A DNA stretch of 64,000 bases from Mesobacillus foraminis (GTDB lineage: Bacteria; Bacillota; Bacilli; Bacillales; Cytobacillaceae): contig NZ_SLVV01000002.1 of assembly GCF_004340465.1 (NCBI RefSeq), positions 372,001 to 436,000 on the forward strand, written 5' to 3'. The notes below the pieces were generated by a model, which worked only from the letters and a program-made list of their open reading frames with translations, was not told the DNA's origin and did not search any database. Within the stretch, counting starts at the first letter, position 1. Every line of letters starts with the position of its first letter. The translations under genes were made by a program, and so were the position numbers. Positions 26,330 through 34,214 of the stretch are shown piece after piece.

Positions 26330-27295
26330 TTACATTGTTTGTTCTTTTTCAAAGACCTGCCTGCTGAAATGCCTGTCTACCAGGTAGCCGAATGTTGATG
26401 CCAGAACCTGCTGAAAAAGCATTCCAATCACAACAGGGACTGCAACCGGCGCAGGAAAATACGATACAGCCAGTACAGCACCAGCACTGATATTCCTCAT
26501 CCCCCCGGTGAAAGTTAAGGAAACGACTGTATCCCTTTCGCCTTTAAACAACTTCCCGATAAAAAAGGAAAATAGATATCCCGTAAATGCAATCAAGAAA
26601 ACTGTGATGGCGATCTGCACCAATTTCAGGTCGACATCGCTTAAAAATGGAGCTACAGCTGCAGCATTGATCATGACTACAATACTTAGCCCCAGCTTGG
26701 AAAATGGGGCGAGTGCCGGGCTAAGCTTTTCCTTGGCTTTTCCCTTCGTCCATTGGTTCAGCAGCATGCCCAATATGGACGGAAGGACTACCATTCCGAA
26801 CAGCCCGCTCATAATGCTGTAAACATCCATTTCCACTCTTCCGCTGACAAGCAGGGATAGGGTAAGCGGCACGATAAAAGGCGACAGAAAGGTATCCAGC
26901 AGAATGATTGACAGGGTTAAAGCAATATTTCCACGATAGATGGTCACCCACAGCAAGCTGGATATTCCCGTTGGAATGGCCATTGCCAGCACAATCCCTG
27001 TAATCGTATAAGCATCCCCTTCAAACACGATATGACCGATTCCCCATGCCCATGCAGGCATTAGAATATGCAGGATCATCAAAACGAGAAATAAAGGCAA
27101 TGGGTGCTGCAAGGTGTTCTTCAAGGCCCGGAAATTAGAGCCGAGGCTTCCTGCAAACGTCATAAACGCAAAGATCCATGGTATTAAACTCGTAAAATCT
27201 ATTAAATAAGCTGAAAGCATCACACCCAGGACCACACTCACCGGAGTGATAATCGGCATGATTTTTTCCATTTGTTTATTGATCCTGCCCAGCAT
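26330..27295 (-). CDS. Bile acid:sodium symporter (BASS) family transporter
   Basis: 321 aa, ATG 27295 behind AGGAGTGA. Nine to ten membrane helices. The two family crossover regions are recognisable as 'AIPTGISSLLWVTIYRGNIALTLSIILLDTFLSPF' and 'SLTFTGGMRNISAGAVLAVSYFPAPVAVPVVIGMLFQQVLA'. Length matches B. subtilis YocS. BASS proteins use sodium to import organic anions such as bile acids, pantoate or keto acids; the substrate here is unknown. The terminator of the upstream hydrolase transcript lies 43 bases before its start. Confidence 0.86.
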   Translation of the reverse strand: MLGRINKQMEKIMPIITPVSVVLGVMLSAYLIDFTSLIPWIFAFMTFAGSLGSNFRALKNTLQHPLPLFLVLMILHILMPAWAWGIGHIVFEGDAYTITGIVLAMAIPTGISSLLWVTIYRGNIALTLSIILLDTFLSPFIVPLTLSLLVSGRVEMDVYSIMSGLFGMVVLPSILGMLLNQWTKGKAKEKLSPALAPFSKLGLSIVVMINAAAVAPFLSDVDLKLVQIAITVFLIAFTGYLFSFFIGKLFKGERDTVVSLTFTGGMRNISAGAVLAVSYFPAPVAVPVVIGMLFQQVLASTFGYLVDRHFSRQVFEKEQTM

Positions 27296-27337
27296 CTTTT
27301 TCGATCACTCCTGTACTTCCTTGAAAAGTTGAATACT

Positions 27338-27368
27338 AAAAAAACACGCCAGCCCCCTTGAGCTGGCG
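27338..27368 (-). terminator. Intrinsic terminator of the hydrolase operon
   Basis: On the minus strand CGCCAGC pairs with GCTGGCG, followed by TGTTTTTTT. Confidence 0.88.
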
Positions 27369-27461
27369 CAAACTCTTCTATTAATATACACTACAAGGCC
27401 ATCGAATGTATAGGGAGTTGTCCCCGCACTCCCTGATCATGGGAGCTTTTGGTGCGGAATT

Positions 27462-27902
27462 TTACTGAAGCATTTGCTTCCGCTGGTCCTCCTCCATCAG
27501 GAAGTTGATGAAGTGGCTCATCGCCTTTGACTCAGGCTGTTCCCTGATAAGACTAATGTACTCTTTTTTGTGATAATCAGTCGCTATTTCACTCTTGTTA
27601 ATCCGTTCAATGATATAGAGGGAGCTCAGCTTCTGCAATTCCTTCTGCTGCAGCTTCACTTCTTTAAATAATGCAAAGCCGAGAGCACCGATGACGGCAA
27701 AGATTAAAACCGCAGGAATGCTTTCACGGGTTACCTGTCCGAAGAATAAAAGGTAACCAAGATTCATAATCGAAATCCCCATCAGCGGCATTGTCCAGAA
27801 TGCATATTTTGATATTTTCTTCATCAATGGAGAAAGTATTTTTTGTAATTGTTCTATTTCTCTTTTAATATTAGAAGGCATTTGATTCATAAAAAGGTTC
27901 AT
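27462..27902 (-). CDS. Small two-helix membrane protein (DUF5392/YwnF-like)
   Basis: 146 aa from ATG 27902 (MNLFMNQMPSNIKREIEQL), with AAGGA upstream; an ATG six codons earlier lacks a site. A charged N-terminal helix, two hydrophobic segments (about 37-56 and 63-82) and a long acidic-basic amphipathic C-terminal half ending 'MEEDQRKQMLQ'. It resembles the uncharacterised YwnF/DUF5392 family; I hold this loosely. It follows the alpha/beta hydrolase by 38 bases with no terminator, so it is probably in the same Mn2+-riboswitch transcript. Confidence 0.68.
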   Translation of the reverse strand: MNLFMNQMPSNIKREIEQLQKILSPLMKKISKYAFWTMPLMGISIMNLGYLLFFGQVTRESIPAVLIFAVIGALGFALFKEVKLQQKELQKLSSLYIIERINKSEIATDYHKKEYISLIREQPESKAMSHFINFLMEEDQRKQMLQ

Positions 27903-27940
27903 AGTCCTCGGTCCTTTCAAATTGATTTTATTCGTTTAGC

Positions 27941-28738
27941 TTAGGATATAAAGCTGGACTGCTTAGCCTGGCGATGCAGGAAATCCAGTGTGATCCTGTT
28001 AAAGACTTTAGGCTGATCAACATTGCAAACATGCCCGCTGTCAGGAATCACCGCCAGGTAAGCGTTATTGCTTCTTTTAACTGACTCCTCCACAGGCAGA
28101 AGGAACATATAGTCCTCCTTGCCCATAATGTAGATGGTTGGCACTTCAACCGGACTCTGTTCAAACTGCAGGAGAAGCGGGGCCACGTCATTTGTAAGCT
28201 TGAACCAGCGGATAAACTCCTTTTGACAGAGCTTTTTTGCCTGTTCAACAAATAATAGGCGTGAGCTTTCATGACGCTTTTTTGGCATCAGACACCAGGC
28301 AAACAATTTATAAAGCCACATATAGGGAACTGCTTTTTTGCACATATTCCCGAGGAACATAAGTGTTTTGATACGTGTATTCAAACGGAGAACCGCTCCG
28401 CCTAACACCATGGACTTTACTCTTTCTGGTTCCATTTCAGCTATGTTCCTGATTAAAATTGTTCCTAAGGAGATTCCGATAAAGTGAGCGGTTTTTATTT
28501 TTAAATGATCGAGCACCTCAATTACATCCCGGCTGACCTCATCAAACGTGTATGGCTGCTTCGGTTTTGGAAGATCTTTGGATTTACCGTGCCCCCTTAA
28601 ATCCAGCAGCAAGAGATTAAACTGACTCTTGTAATCCTTTATCTGCCTGTACCAGATCGAGGAGCTTCCTCCAGCCCCATGGATCAGCACCACCCATTCA
28701 TGAGAAGGACTTAATTCGTAAGTTTTAAAGTAGAGCAT
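27941..28738 (-). CDS. Alpha/beta hydrolase behind a yybP-ykoY riboswitch
   Basis: 265 aa, ATG 28738 behind GGGAGGA. The fold is clear: oxyanion region LIHGAGGSSSIW, 'LLLDLRGHGKSK', nucleophile elbow GISLG, the acid in 'GKEDYMF' and the catalytic His in 'DSGHVCNVDQP'. It is soluble; substrate is not predictable (ester, lactone or haloacid type are all possible). What makes it unusual is the upstream leader: a complete yybP-ykoY aptamer and terminator with no other gene between. Manganese should therefore switch it on, although no metal transport role is evident. Confidence 0.87.
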   Translation of the reverse strand: MLYFKTYELSPSHEWVVLIHGAGGSSSIWYRQIKDYKSQFNLLLLDLRGHGKSKDLPKPKQPYTFDEVSRDVIEVLDHLKIKTAHFIGISLGTILIRNIAEMEPERVKSMVLGGAVLRLNTRIKTLMFLGNMCKKAVPYMWLYKLFAWCLMPKKRHESSRLLFVEQAKKLCQKEFIRWFKLTNDVAPLLLQFEQSPVEVPTIYIMGKEDYMFLLPVEESVKRSNNAYLAVIPDSGHVCNVDQPKVFNRITLDFLHRQAKQSSFIS

Positions 28739-28829
28739 GGCTGTCCTCCCTATTCCTATGTTCCGGTCGCAGCCAATGAAAAAGACTTCCGCCGGTAGTG
28801 GCAGAAGTCTAAATGTCTTGTCCTATAAA

Positions 28830-28960
28830 CAAAAAGACCTCTACCAATATTGACAATTGATAAAGGTCTTGCTAACAACATCAGTTGCCAGCAAAGCCGA
28901 GAGCCTGATGCTCCGTAATGACGACCTTGCTGTAAAAGCTACTCCCCTTTAGGAGTATTA
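28830..28960 (-). promoter_or_regulatory. Second yybP-ykoY manganese riboswitch
   Basis: On the minus strand: AAAGGGGAGTAGC (about 28952-28940), GTCGTCATTACGG, CGGCTTTGCTGGC and AGCAAGACC. The elements match those of the copy at 8752-8888 in order and spacing. The terminator that follows (28868-28830) is a long stem of about 15 pairs starting AAGACCT and ending AGGTCTT with a T5 run. The next gene, 91 bases on, is the alpha/beta hydrolase. Confidence 0.94.
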
Positions 28961-29096
28961 AGTTATATCTATATTATATAGAAGACTAGTAATTCCGTCA
29001 ATATGAGCATAAACAATCAAAGTGGAGATATGTACTCTCCACCCTTAGTTTCCGAATACAAAGGAACGCAAATCGATTTTACGTGCCCGCCCACCT

Positions 29097-29140
29097 GGTG
29101 CCCTGACATTCATCCTTATAGATGAGGCCTGGCACCTTTT
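29097..29140. repeat. Palindromic intergenic element (GGTGCC...GGCACC)
   Basis: GGTGCC (29097-29102) pairs with GGCACC (29131-29136), with an inner CATC/GATG stem and TTTT on the plus strand. No plus-strand gene precedes it. A similar word, GGTGCCTGAC, lies near 1769, and GGGTCTGACCC words lie near 33480 and 33517. It is probably a dispersed palindromic repeat and not a dedicated terminator. Confidence 0.5.
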
Positions 29141-29152
29141 CGTGATACTCAA

Positions 29153-30007
29153 TTAATTATGCATCAGCATGGTGACACTTACTTTTACATCAAGGCGCTG
29201 CTTCCCGCCTCGGTAGACTCCCTGCAAAGGGCTGACGTCTGAGTAATCCCGTCCAGTCCCGATGCGGATATGGTTTTCAAGCGCCTCCACATTGTTTGTT
29301 GGATCAAGCCCGATCCACCCAATTCCCGGGGCCATGACTTCAACCCAGGCGTGTGTGGCTGAATCTCCTACCAAAGCTGAATTCTCTCCGACATAAAGAT
29401 AGCCGCTCACATATCTTGCAGGAATTCCCCTCGCTCGAAGGATGCTCAGCATTACATGCGTATAATCCTGACAAACTCCTTTTTTCAATGAAAAAGCCAC
29501 AGTTGCATTGGTGTTTACATTGGTCGATAGGGTATCGTATGTGAATACTTCGTGAAGGTACCGCATCAATTCCAGAGAAAACTGCACTGGATCCTCAATA
29601 TCTCCAATATTGGTGACAGCTTCCTCGATTTGATCCTTTTCCAGATATGTATAAAAGGTATCGTGAAGAAAGTACAAATAATGGTCATGGAAGAGCTGTG
29701 AATGAAAGATGGATTTCATCTCCGGAGAATAATCAATTCGCCGAATAAACGGGGCTCTTTGAATACTGACAATGGAAGTCGTTTTTACTTCGAGAAAATT
29801 ATGCTTTTGAGGGATAAAAAAGGTTTCGACGTTATTCCCCCAAATATCAATATGCTCCTTTGTCATTGATGCTGGAGTGATTTGATTTTGATAAGACAGC
29901 AGCCTTTGGCATTCATCTGTCCGGGGCTTTAACCGGATCGTATTCATGCTTTGGTCCACATAGTTATCATAATAAAAAGTATTCGTATGAACAATTTCAT
30001 ATTTCAA
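29153..30007 (-). CDS. Transglutaminase-like cysteine protease of the ATP-grasp/alpha-E system
   Basis: 284 aa from TTG 30007 (MKYEIVHTNTFYYDNYV), with GGGAG upstream; a GTG four codons earlier overlaps that site. An N-terminal beta domain (bacterial transglutaminase-like N-terminal) is followed by the papain-like core. Catalytic triad seen as Cys 179 (GVCQDYTHV), His 219 (THAWVEV) and Asp 235 (GLDPTN). In this family the fold generally cleaves or transfers amide bonds. Last gene of a four-gene operon; probably processes the product of, or releases it from, the ATP-grasp enzyme. Confidence 0.9.
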   Translation of the reverse strand: MKYEIVHTNTFYYDNYVDQSMNTIRLKPRTDECQRLLSYQNQITPASMTKEHIDIWGNNVETFFIPQKHNFLEVKTTSIVSIQRAPFIRRIDYSPEMKSIFHSQLFHDHYLYFLHDTFYTYLEKDQIEEAVTNIGDIEDPVQFSLELMRYLHEVFTYDTLSTNVNTNATVAFSLKKGVCQDYTHVMLSILRARGIPARYVSGYLYVGENSALVGDSATHAWVEVMAPGIGWIGLDPTNNVEALENHIRIGTGRDYSDVSPLQGVYRGGKQRLDVKVSVTMLMHN

Positions 30008-30081
30008 GATCCATTCCACTCCCTAGGAACTGCTCGTCACTGTTCTGCAAAGTGACAGGTTAAACGACAGCTTTTATCCCT

Positions 30082-31047
30082 TCATTGTACAGAATCAGCT
30101 TCTATTAAGTAATAGGTTTCAGAGAAGATTTGGCTAAATTCGCTGCACCTTCCCAATGTTAGATTTACGAAGGACTCTATTTCTTCAAAGGTCATTTCTT
30201 CAATCCTTGTTTCATCAAAATCCGTTCTTAATTTATCCAGTGCTGCGTACATCTTCCATGAATAATGAGACACTCTCTCGCTTTCCAATTCCATGATTGC
30301 TTTCCTGACATGTGACATGCAATAGCGAATGGAACGGGGAAAGCTCTTGTCCGACAGTAAAAATTGCAGAATGAGTTTAGGATTCATAAGAGGACGGAAT
30401 TTTTTCGAATAATCCTCGTACCCGTTTACCAGCTGGAGGGCGGACCGCCAATAATACTCAGTAAGGCCGCTTTCCTGAAAAGGCTTTGACCGCTCGACGC
30501 TCACTTTTAGAATAATGGCTGTTTTTTCTGCCCTTTCCAGCCATTTGCCGATTTTCATGAATTGATAGGGCAGGTCTCGGGACATCGCAGAGTCGATGAT
30601 TCCTGTTGAAGTCATAGACGTGATTTTGATTTGCTTAAGGAAGGAATGGATTTCTTTCAGCGAGCAATCCTTCTTATTTACATTCGTTAGCGAAGCCAGA
30701 TAAAAATCATTCCAAACCTCCCACAAATCATTAGGGATAATATTCCTTGTCGTTTTGGCATTTTCTCTGACGTGAAGAAGCGTATTGGATAATGAGTTTG
30801 GGTTTTCTTTAGAGAATGCCAGGTAGTGAATCAGGTTCTGTACAGTTATTTCCCCATACATCCTTTCATACTCCATTTTAGAAGAACAAATTTCAAGAAT
30901 CGTTTCCCAATCTCCATGAGTGATCCGGTCCTGCTCCGATACTTCAAGCATCCTGATCAGCTGAACGCCAAGAATATGGGCGTTATTTTCAGTCCGTTCA
31001 CAATTTCTGGCCATCCAGTACAGTGAATCAGCTACTCTGCTAAGCAT
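30082..31047 (-). CDS. Alpha-E domain protein (DUF403)
   Basis: 321 aa, ATG 31047 behind AAGGAGGAG, overlapping the ATP-grasp stop by 8 bp. All-helical. The defining N-terminus 'MLSRVADSLYWMARNCERTENNAHIL' and later 'RDLPYQFMKIGKWLERAEKTAIIL' carry the ER(A/T)E motifs that name the domain. Its biochemical function has not been determined; by gene neighbourhood it is a constant companion of circularly permuted ATP-grasp ligases and transglutaminase-like proteins. Confidence 0.92.
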   Translation of the reverse strand: MLSRVADSLYWMARNCERTENNAHILGVQLIRMLEVSEQDRITHGDWETILEICSSKMEYERMYGEITVQNLIHYLAFSKENPNSLSNTLLHVRENAKTTRNIIPNDLWEVWNDFYLASLTNVNKKDCSLKEIHSFLKQIKITSMTSTGIIDSAMSRDLPYQFMKIGKWLERAEKTAIILKVSVERSKPFQESGLTEYYWRSALQLVNGYEDYSKKFRPLMNPKLILQFLLSDKSFPRSIRYCMSHVRKAIMELESERVSHYSWKMYAALDKLRTDFDETRIEEMTFEEIESFVNLTLGRCSEFSQIFSETYYLIEADSVQ

Positions 31048-32494
31048 GCTGTGTCTCCTCCTTCAATACCCAAGTGTCTTTTCCTCCGCCGCCCTGCGAA
31101 GAGTTGACGACAAGGGAGCCTTCTTTTAAAGCAACACGGGAAAGTCCTCCCGGCAGGACGTTCACCTTTTCCCCTTTCATGACAAAAACACGTAAATCAA
31201 TATGGCAAGGATAAAATCTTCCCTGCTGATAAACAGGTGCCCGCGAAAGCTTGATTGTCGGCTGTGCAATGTACTGATGAGGTGATTCCATTATTTTTTT
31301 CCCGAATAATTCAAGCTGCTCTTCAGATGCGTGCGGCCCAATCAGCATGTCATAGCCTCCAGAAGCCCCAACATTCTTTACGACTAACTGATCCAATCTT
31401 TCAAGTACCCATTCCCGCTGGTCCGGGTCACTTAAAATGAACGTTTCGACATTCGGGATGATGGGATCCTCATTCAAATAATAGCGAATCATATCCGGTA
31501 CATAGGCATACATCGCTTTATCATCTGCCACTCCATTCCCGACACCGTTTAAAATGGAAACATTCCCTTCTTTATAGGCCTCAATCAGCCCGGGCACTCC
31601 CAATAGAGAATCCTTGCGGAAGGCTTCTGGATCAAGGAAATCATCATCGATTCTTCGGTAAATGATATCCACTCGTTTAAGTCCTCGTATCGTCTTCATA
31701 TAAACAACATGGTCTTTAACCAGCAGGTCCCGGCCTTCAACGAGGGCAATATTTAATTGCTGTGCTAAAAATACATGGTCATAATAAGCCGAATTGTACA
31801 TCCCCGCTGTTAACAGCACGGCACGGGGCTCCAAGTATTCAGGCAGGTTTAATGGCCTATGGGACAGCAAAGCTGACTCAAGATGAGTGACCTGGGTTTC
31901 CAGGGTATAAAGCGAATGTTCCGAAAAGAATTCCGGATACACTTGGCGCATGACAAACCGGTTTTGGTACACATAGGAAAGGCCGGACGGGTTTCGCAGG
32001 TTATCCTCAAGAACACGGTACACACCATGCTCATCTCTGATTAAATCAATCCCTGCCAGGAAGATATGGTTTTTTAACGGAATTTCCACCCCGGCAACCT
32101 GTTTAAAGTAATATGGGTTCTGTTCAATCAGCACTCTTGGGATGACACCGTCCTTGACAATCAGCTGGTCCTTATAAATATCCTCCAAATAGAGATTAAG
32201 GGCTTCGACACGCTGGATCATGCCTTTTTCAATCATATTCCATTTTTCTGCGGGAATAATGATTGGAACGAAATCAAACGGCATGGTCCGCTCTGTCCCT
32301 TCCTCCTCGCCGTAAACTGTAAAAGTGATTCCCTGCCTTAGAAAGCTCAGTTGTGCCGTATCATGCTTTTCCTTGAATTCTTCTTCAGAAACTTCCAGCA
32401 GCATGGAATGAAAAGACTTGTAATGGTCTTTAGGCTGGCCATTTGGGTTGAGCATTTCATCAAAATAGGAATTTGTTTCATATGGTTTAAACAT
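31040..32494 (-). CDS. Circularly permuted ATP-grasp protein (DUF404/DUF407)
   Basis: 484 aa from ATG 32494 (MFKPYETNSYFDEML), six bases after AGGAGG. Recognisable stretches: 'ERTMPFDFVPIIIPAEKWNMIEKGMIQRVEALNLYLEDIY', 'LAGIDLIRDEHGVYRVLEDNLRNPSGLSYV', 'LVVKNVGASGGYDMLIGP', 'HIDLRVFVM' and 'LPGGLSRVALKEGSLVVNSSQGGGGKDTWVL'. These are ATP/Mg-binding parts of the permuted ATP-grasp fold. Proteins of this group are predicted amide (peptide) ligases with unknown substrate. Second gene of the operon, six bases from the GntR regulator before it in coding terms once starts are corrected (24 bases). Confidence 0.92.
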   Translation of the reverse strand: MFKPYETNSYFDEMLNPNGQPKDHYKSFHSMLLEVSEEEFKEKHDTAQLSFLRQGITFTVYGEEEGTERTMPFDFVPIIIPAEKWNMIEKGMIQRVEALNLYLEDIYKDQLIVKDGVIPRVLIEQNPYYFKQVAGVEIPLKNHIFLAGIDLIRDEHGVYRVLEDNLRNPSGLSYVYQNRFVMRQVYPEFFSEHSLYTLETQVTHLESALLSHRPLNLPEYLEPRAVLLTAGMYNSAYYDHVFLAQQLNIALVEGRDLLVKDHVVYMKTIRGLKRVDIIYRRIDDDFLDPEAFRKDSLLGVPGLIEAYKEGNVSILNGVGNGVADDKAMYAYVPDMIRYYLNEDPIIPNVETFILSDPDQREWVLERLDQLVVKNVGASGGYDMLIGPHASEEQLELFGKKIMESPHQYIAQPTIKLSRAPVYQQGRFYPCHIDLRVFVMKGEKVNVLPGGLSRVALKEGSLVVNSSQGGGGKDTWVLKEETQHA

Positions 32495-32518
32495 GGGAAA
32501 CCTCCTGAACATTCGAAT

Positions 32519-33178
32519 TTAAGTCTGCTGTAACATGTCCATTTCCTTTTTAATCCTATTAAACGAGTCAGTAAGATGCTGTGTTAACAGGGCCATAAGG
32601 CCAGCTGCATTTTTTTCTTCCAATAGTTTAATCATTGAATAATGCTGGGCTTGTCTCTCTTCAAAGGAATCTCCCCCCTCCTGAAACAGATGTATATAGG
32701 CAGCCGATGTATCCCATACATTCTTTATAAGCTGCAGGAGCGGAGTTGATTGGGCCTTGCTATAAAGCTCCAGATGGAATTTGCGGTTTAGAAGGTGCCA
32801 ATCATAAGAAGGAATATTTTCCGCATCCATTTCAAGCAGAATCATTTTTAATCTTTCGATATCCTGCATCTTAAAGTTGTAATAAGCCCATTCCACCGCT
32901 AGAGTTTCCAGCTGCTGCCGAATGAAGAAGATTTGCCTCACTTCATCCAGTGAGCGGTTAGGTACAACCACGCTTCTGTCCCTGATTTGCAAAAACCCTT
33001 CGGCTTGAAGCCGACGAATAGCCTCCCGAACGGGCATTGTGCTAACGCCGAATTTCTCCGCCAATGTTCTTATGGTGATTTTATGGCCGGGAGGAATTTC
33101 CCCTCTGCTGATCATCAATCTGAGCTGTTTGTATACCTCCTTATTTACCGTCGATACTTTGATTGATTGAGTTTTCAT
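32519..33178 (-). CDS. GntR family regulator (FCD type)
   Basis: 219 aa, ATG 33178. The N-terminal winged helix reads 'VYKQLRLMISRGEIPPGHKITIRTLAEKFGVSTMPVREAIRRLQAEGFL', followed by an all-helical FCD effector domain ('QQLETLAVEWAYYN', 'LLNRKFHLELYSKA', 'HYSMIKLLEEKN...LLTQHLTDSF') with conserved His that often bind a metal or carboxylate. First gene of the ATP-grasp/alpha-E/transglutaminase operon, so it probably controls that system in response to a small carboxylate. A likely operator lies 16 bases before its start. Confidence 0.9.
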   Translation of the reverse strand: MKTQSIKVSTVNKEVYKQLRLMISRGEIPPGHKITIRTLAEKFGVSTMPVREAIRRLQAEGFLQIRDRSVVVPNRSLDEVRQIFFIRQQLETLAVEWAYYNFKMQDIERLKMILLEMDAENIPSYDWHLLNRKFHLELYSKAQSTPLLQLIKNVWDTSAAYIHLFQEGGDSFEERQAQHYSMIKLLEEKNAAGLMALLTQHLTDSFNRIKKEMDMLQQT

Positions 33179-33193
33179 CTTTCACCTTCCTCC

Positions 33194-33218
33194 ATGTGAT
33201 ATGTGATATGTGATCACA
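33194..33218 (-). promoter_or_regulatory. Triple ATGTGAT repeat and palindrome, probable GntR operator
   Basis: Three perfect head-to-tail ATGTGAT heptamers (33194-33214) run into the palindrome TGTGATCACA (33209-33218). It lies just upstream of the GntR start. FCD-type GntR proteins bind short palindromes with spaced GT/AC half-sites, so autoregulation is the simple reading. Confidence 0.62.
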
Positions 33219-33448
33219 ACAAAAATAATCATCATGCCGCTGCCCTGGGATCGACAGCACAATCGGCAAGGTTCTTTTTTAAAAGCATAAAATAATCTGA
33301 CATGTCCGTCATCCTTCATGTCATAAAATCTTACATAGTTTCACGAAATGGGTAGGTCAACTGTCTGCTATGGTTACTAGGGGGAATGAATATTTCCGAA
33401 AACGCAATTGGAGTTTTTCGCAATATGAGGTTTTTTTGAGCGGACTTG
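33219..33448. other. Intergenic region upstream of the GntR operon
   Basis: Should contain the promoter of the operon. CATGTCCG...CATGTC words occur near 33300. No gene or RNA element recognised. Confidence 0.4.
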
Positions 33449-33560
33449 CGCATCAGTTTGGTAACGCAGCAAAAGAGGGTCTGACCCGCGTCAGTTCGGT
33501 AACGCAGAAAAGGGGGTCTGACCCGCGTTGGTTTGTTAACGTAACAAAGGATAGCAGGAT
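33449..33560. repeat. 37-38-bp tandem repeat (2 copies plus a decayed third)
   Basis: Units at 33449-33486 (38 bp) and 33487-33523 (37 bp) share CGCRTCAGTT, GGTAACGCAG and GGGTCTGACC; a decayed third runs to about 33560. The GGGTCTGACCC word is a palindrome seen in dispersed Bacillus intergenic repeats. A 66-codon open frame across it looks accidental. Confidence 0.75.
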
Positions 33561-33746
33561 GGGAGCATAAAAGCGAAGAAGGAAAGCTTCCCGTTCCAAA
33601 CAGAGGGAGAGAATGTACAGGAACTAGTCAAAATAAGGATATATATATTCGTTTTTTATCATTGGCAATGTTTCTCTTAAATACTTTTTTATTATAAGCA
33701 AATGCTAAAAAGGCTTTAAAAAGTTAACCAAAGGATGGTGTTTCAT

Positions 33747-33920
33747 ATGCGGAGACAAGGTATGTGGCTTCCTATATTGGCATCAGCGGGTATTGGAGCA
33801 GCAGCTTATTACAGTATGACCAAAGGAAAAAATATCGGCCAGGCCATGCAGGCTGTTATGCCATTGGTATCTGGAATAACTGGGTCCGGTTCACGCGGCC
33901 GGCAAAACACCCTACATTAA
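33747..33920 (+). CDS. Small hydrophobic protein
   Basis: 57 aa from ATG 33747 (MRRQGMWLPILASAGIGAAAYYSM), with AAGGATGG upstream; an ATG four codons earlier is possible. One hydrophobic stretch near residues 6-22, then 'TKGKNIGQAMQAVMPLVSGITG' and a basic tail. It resembles short Bacillus proteins of the DUF3918/YrzQ kind, held loosely. Single gene with no clear terminator. Confidence 0.5.
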   Translation: MRRQGMWLPILASAGIGAAAYYSMTKGKNIGQAMQAVMPLVSGITGSGSRGRQNTLH

Positions 33921-34214
33921 TCACGTTACTTTTTAAGGCTTTATGGAGCAGGGAGACTCACACATTTGAGCCCCCTCTCCAGTTGTTAGGAACACCCATT
34001 GCTATTTAAATTATAAAAAGGAGAAAAAAACAGTCCCCATTCACACTGGATCAGTTTTCAATCAATGTTCATACAATCAAGCATGTACCATAGGGCGCTT
34101 TCTGTTCGGCAGAATTCCGTCTTTAAGTAAACTGAATCAATTTATTCATCCCCTTGTTCTGGGGATGGTCCCGAGAAGAACCTTAGAGAATGAAGATAGC
34201 TGGCCCCCCTGCTG

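Noticed and set aside
29097-29140. Dedicated terminator of the transglutaminase operon
   Set aside because: The T-run lies on the plus strand, opposite to the operon, so it is better explained as a dispersed palindrome.
33370-33570. 66-codon plus-strand open frame
   Set aside because: It runs through the tandem repeat without a ribosome site; repeat periods of 37-38 bp would shift any encoded repeat out of frame.
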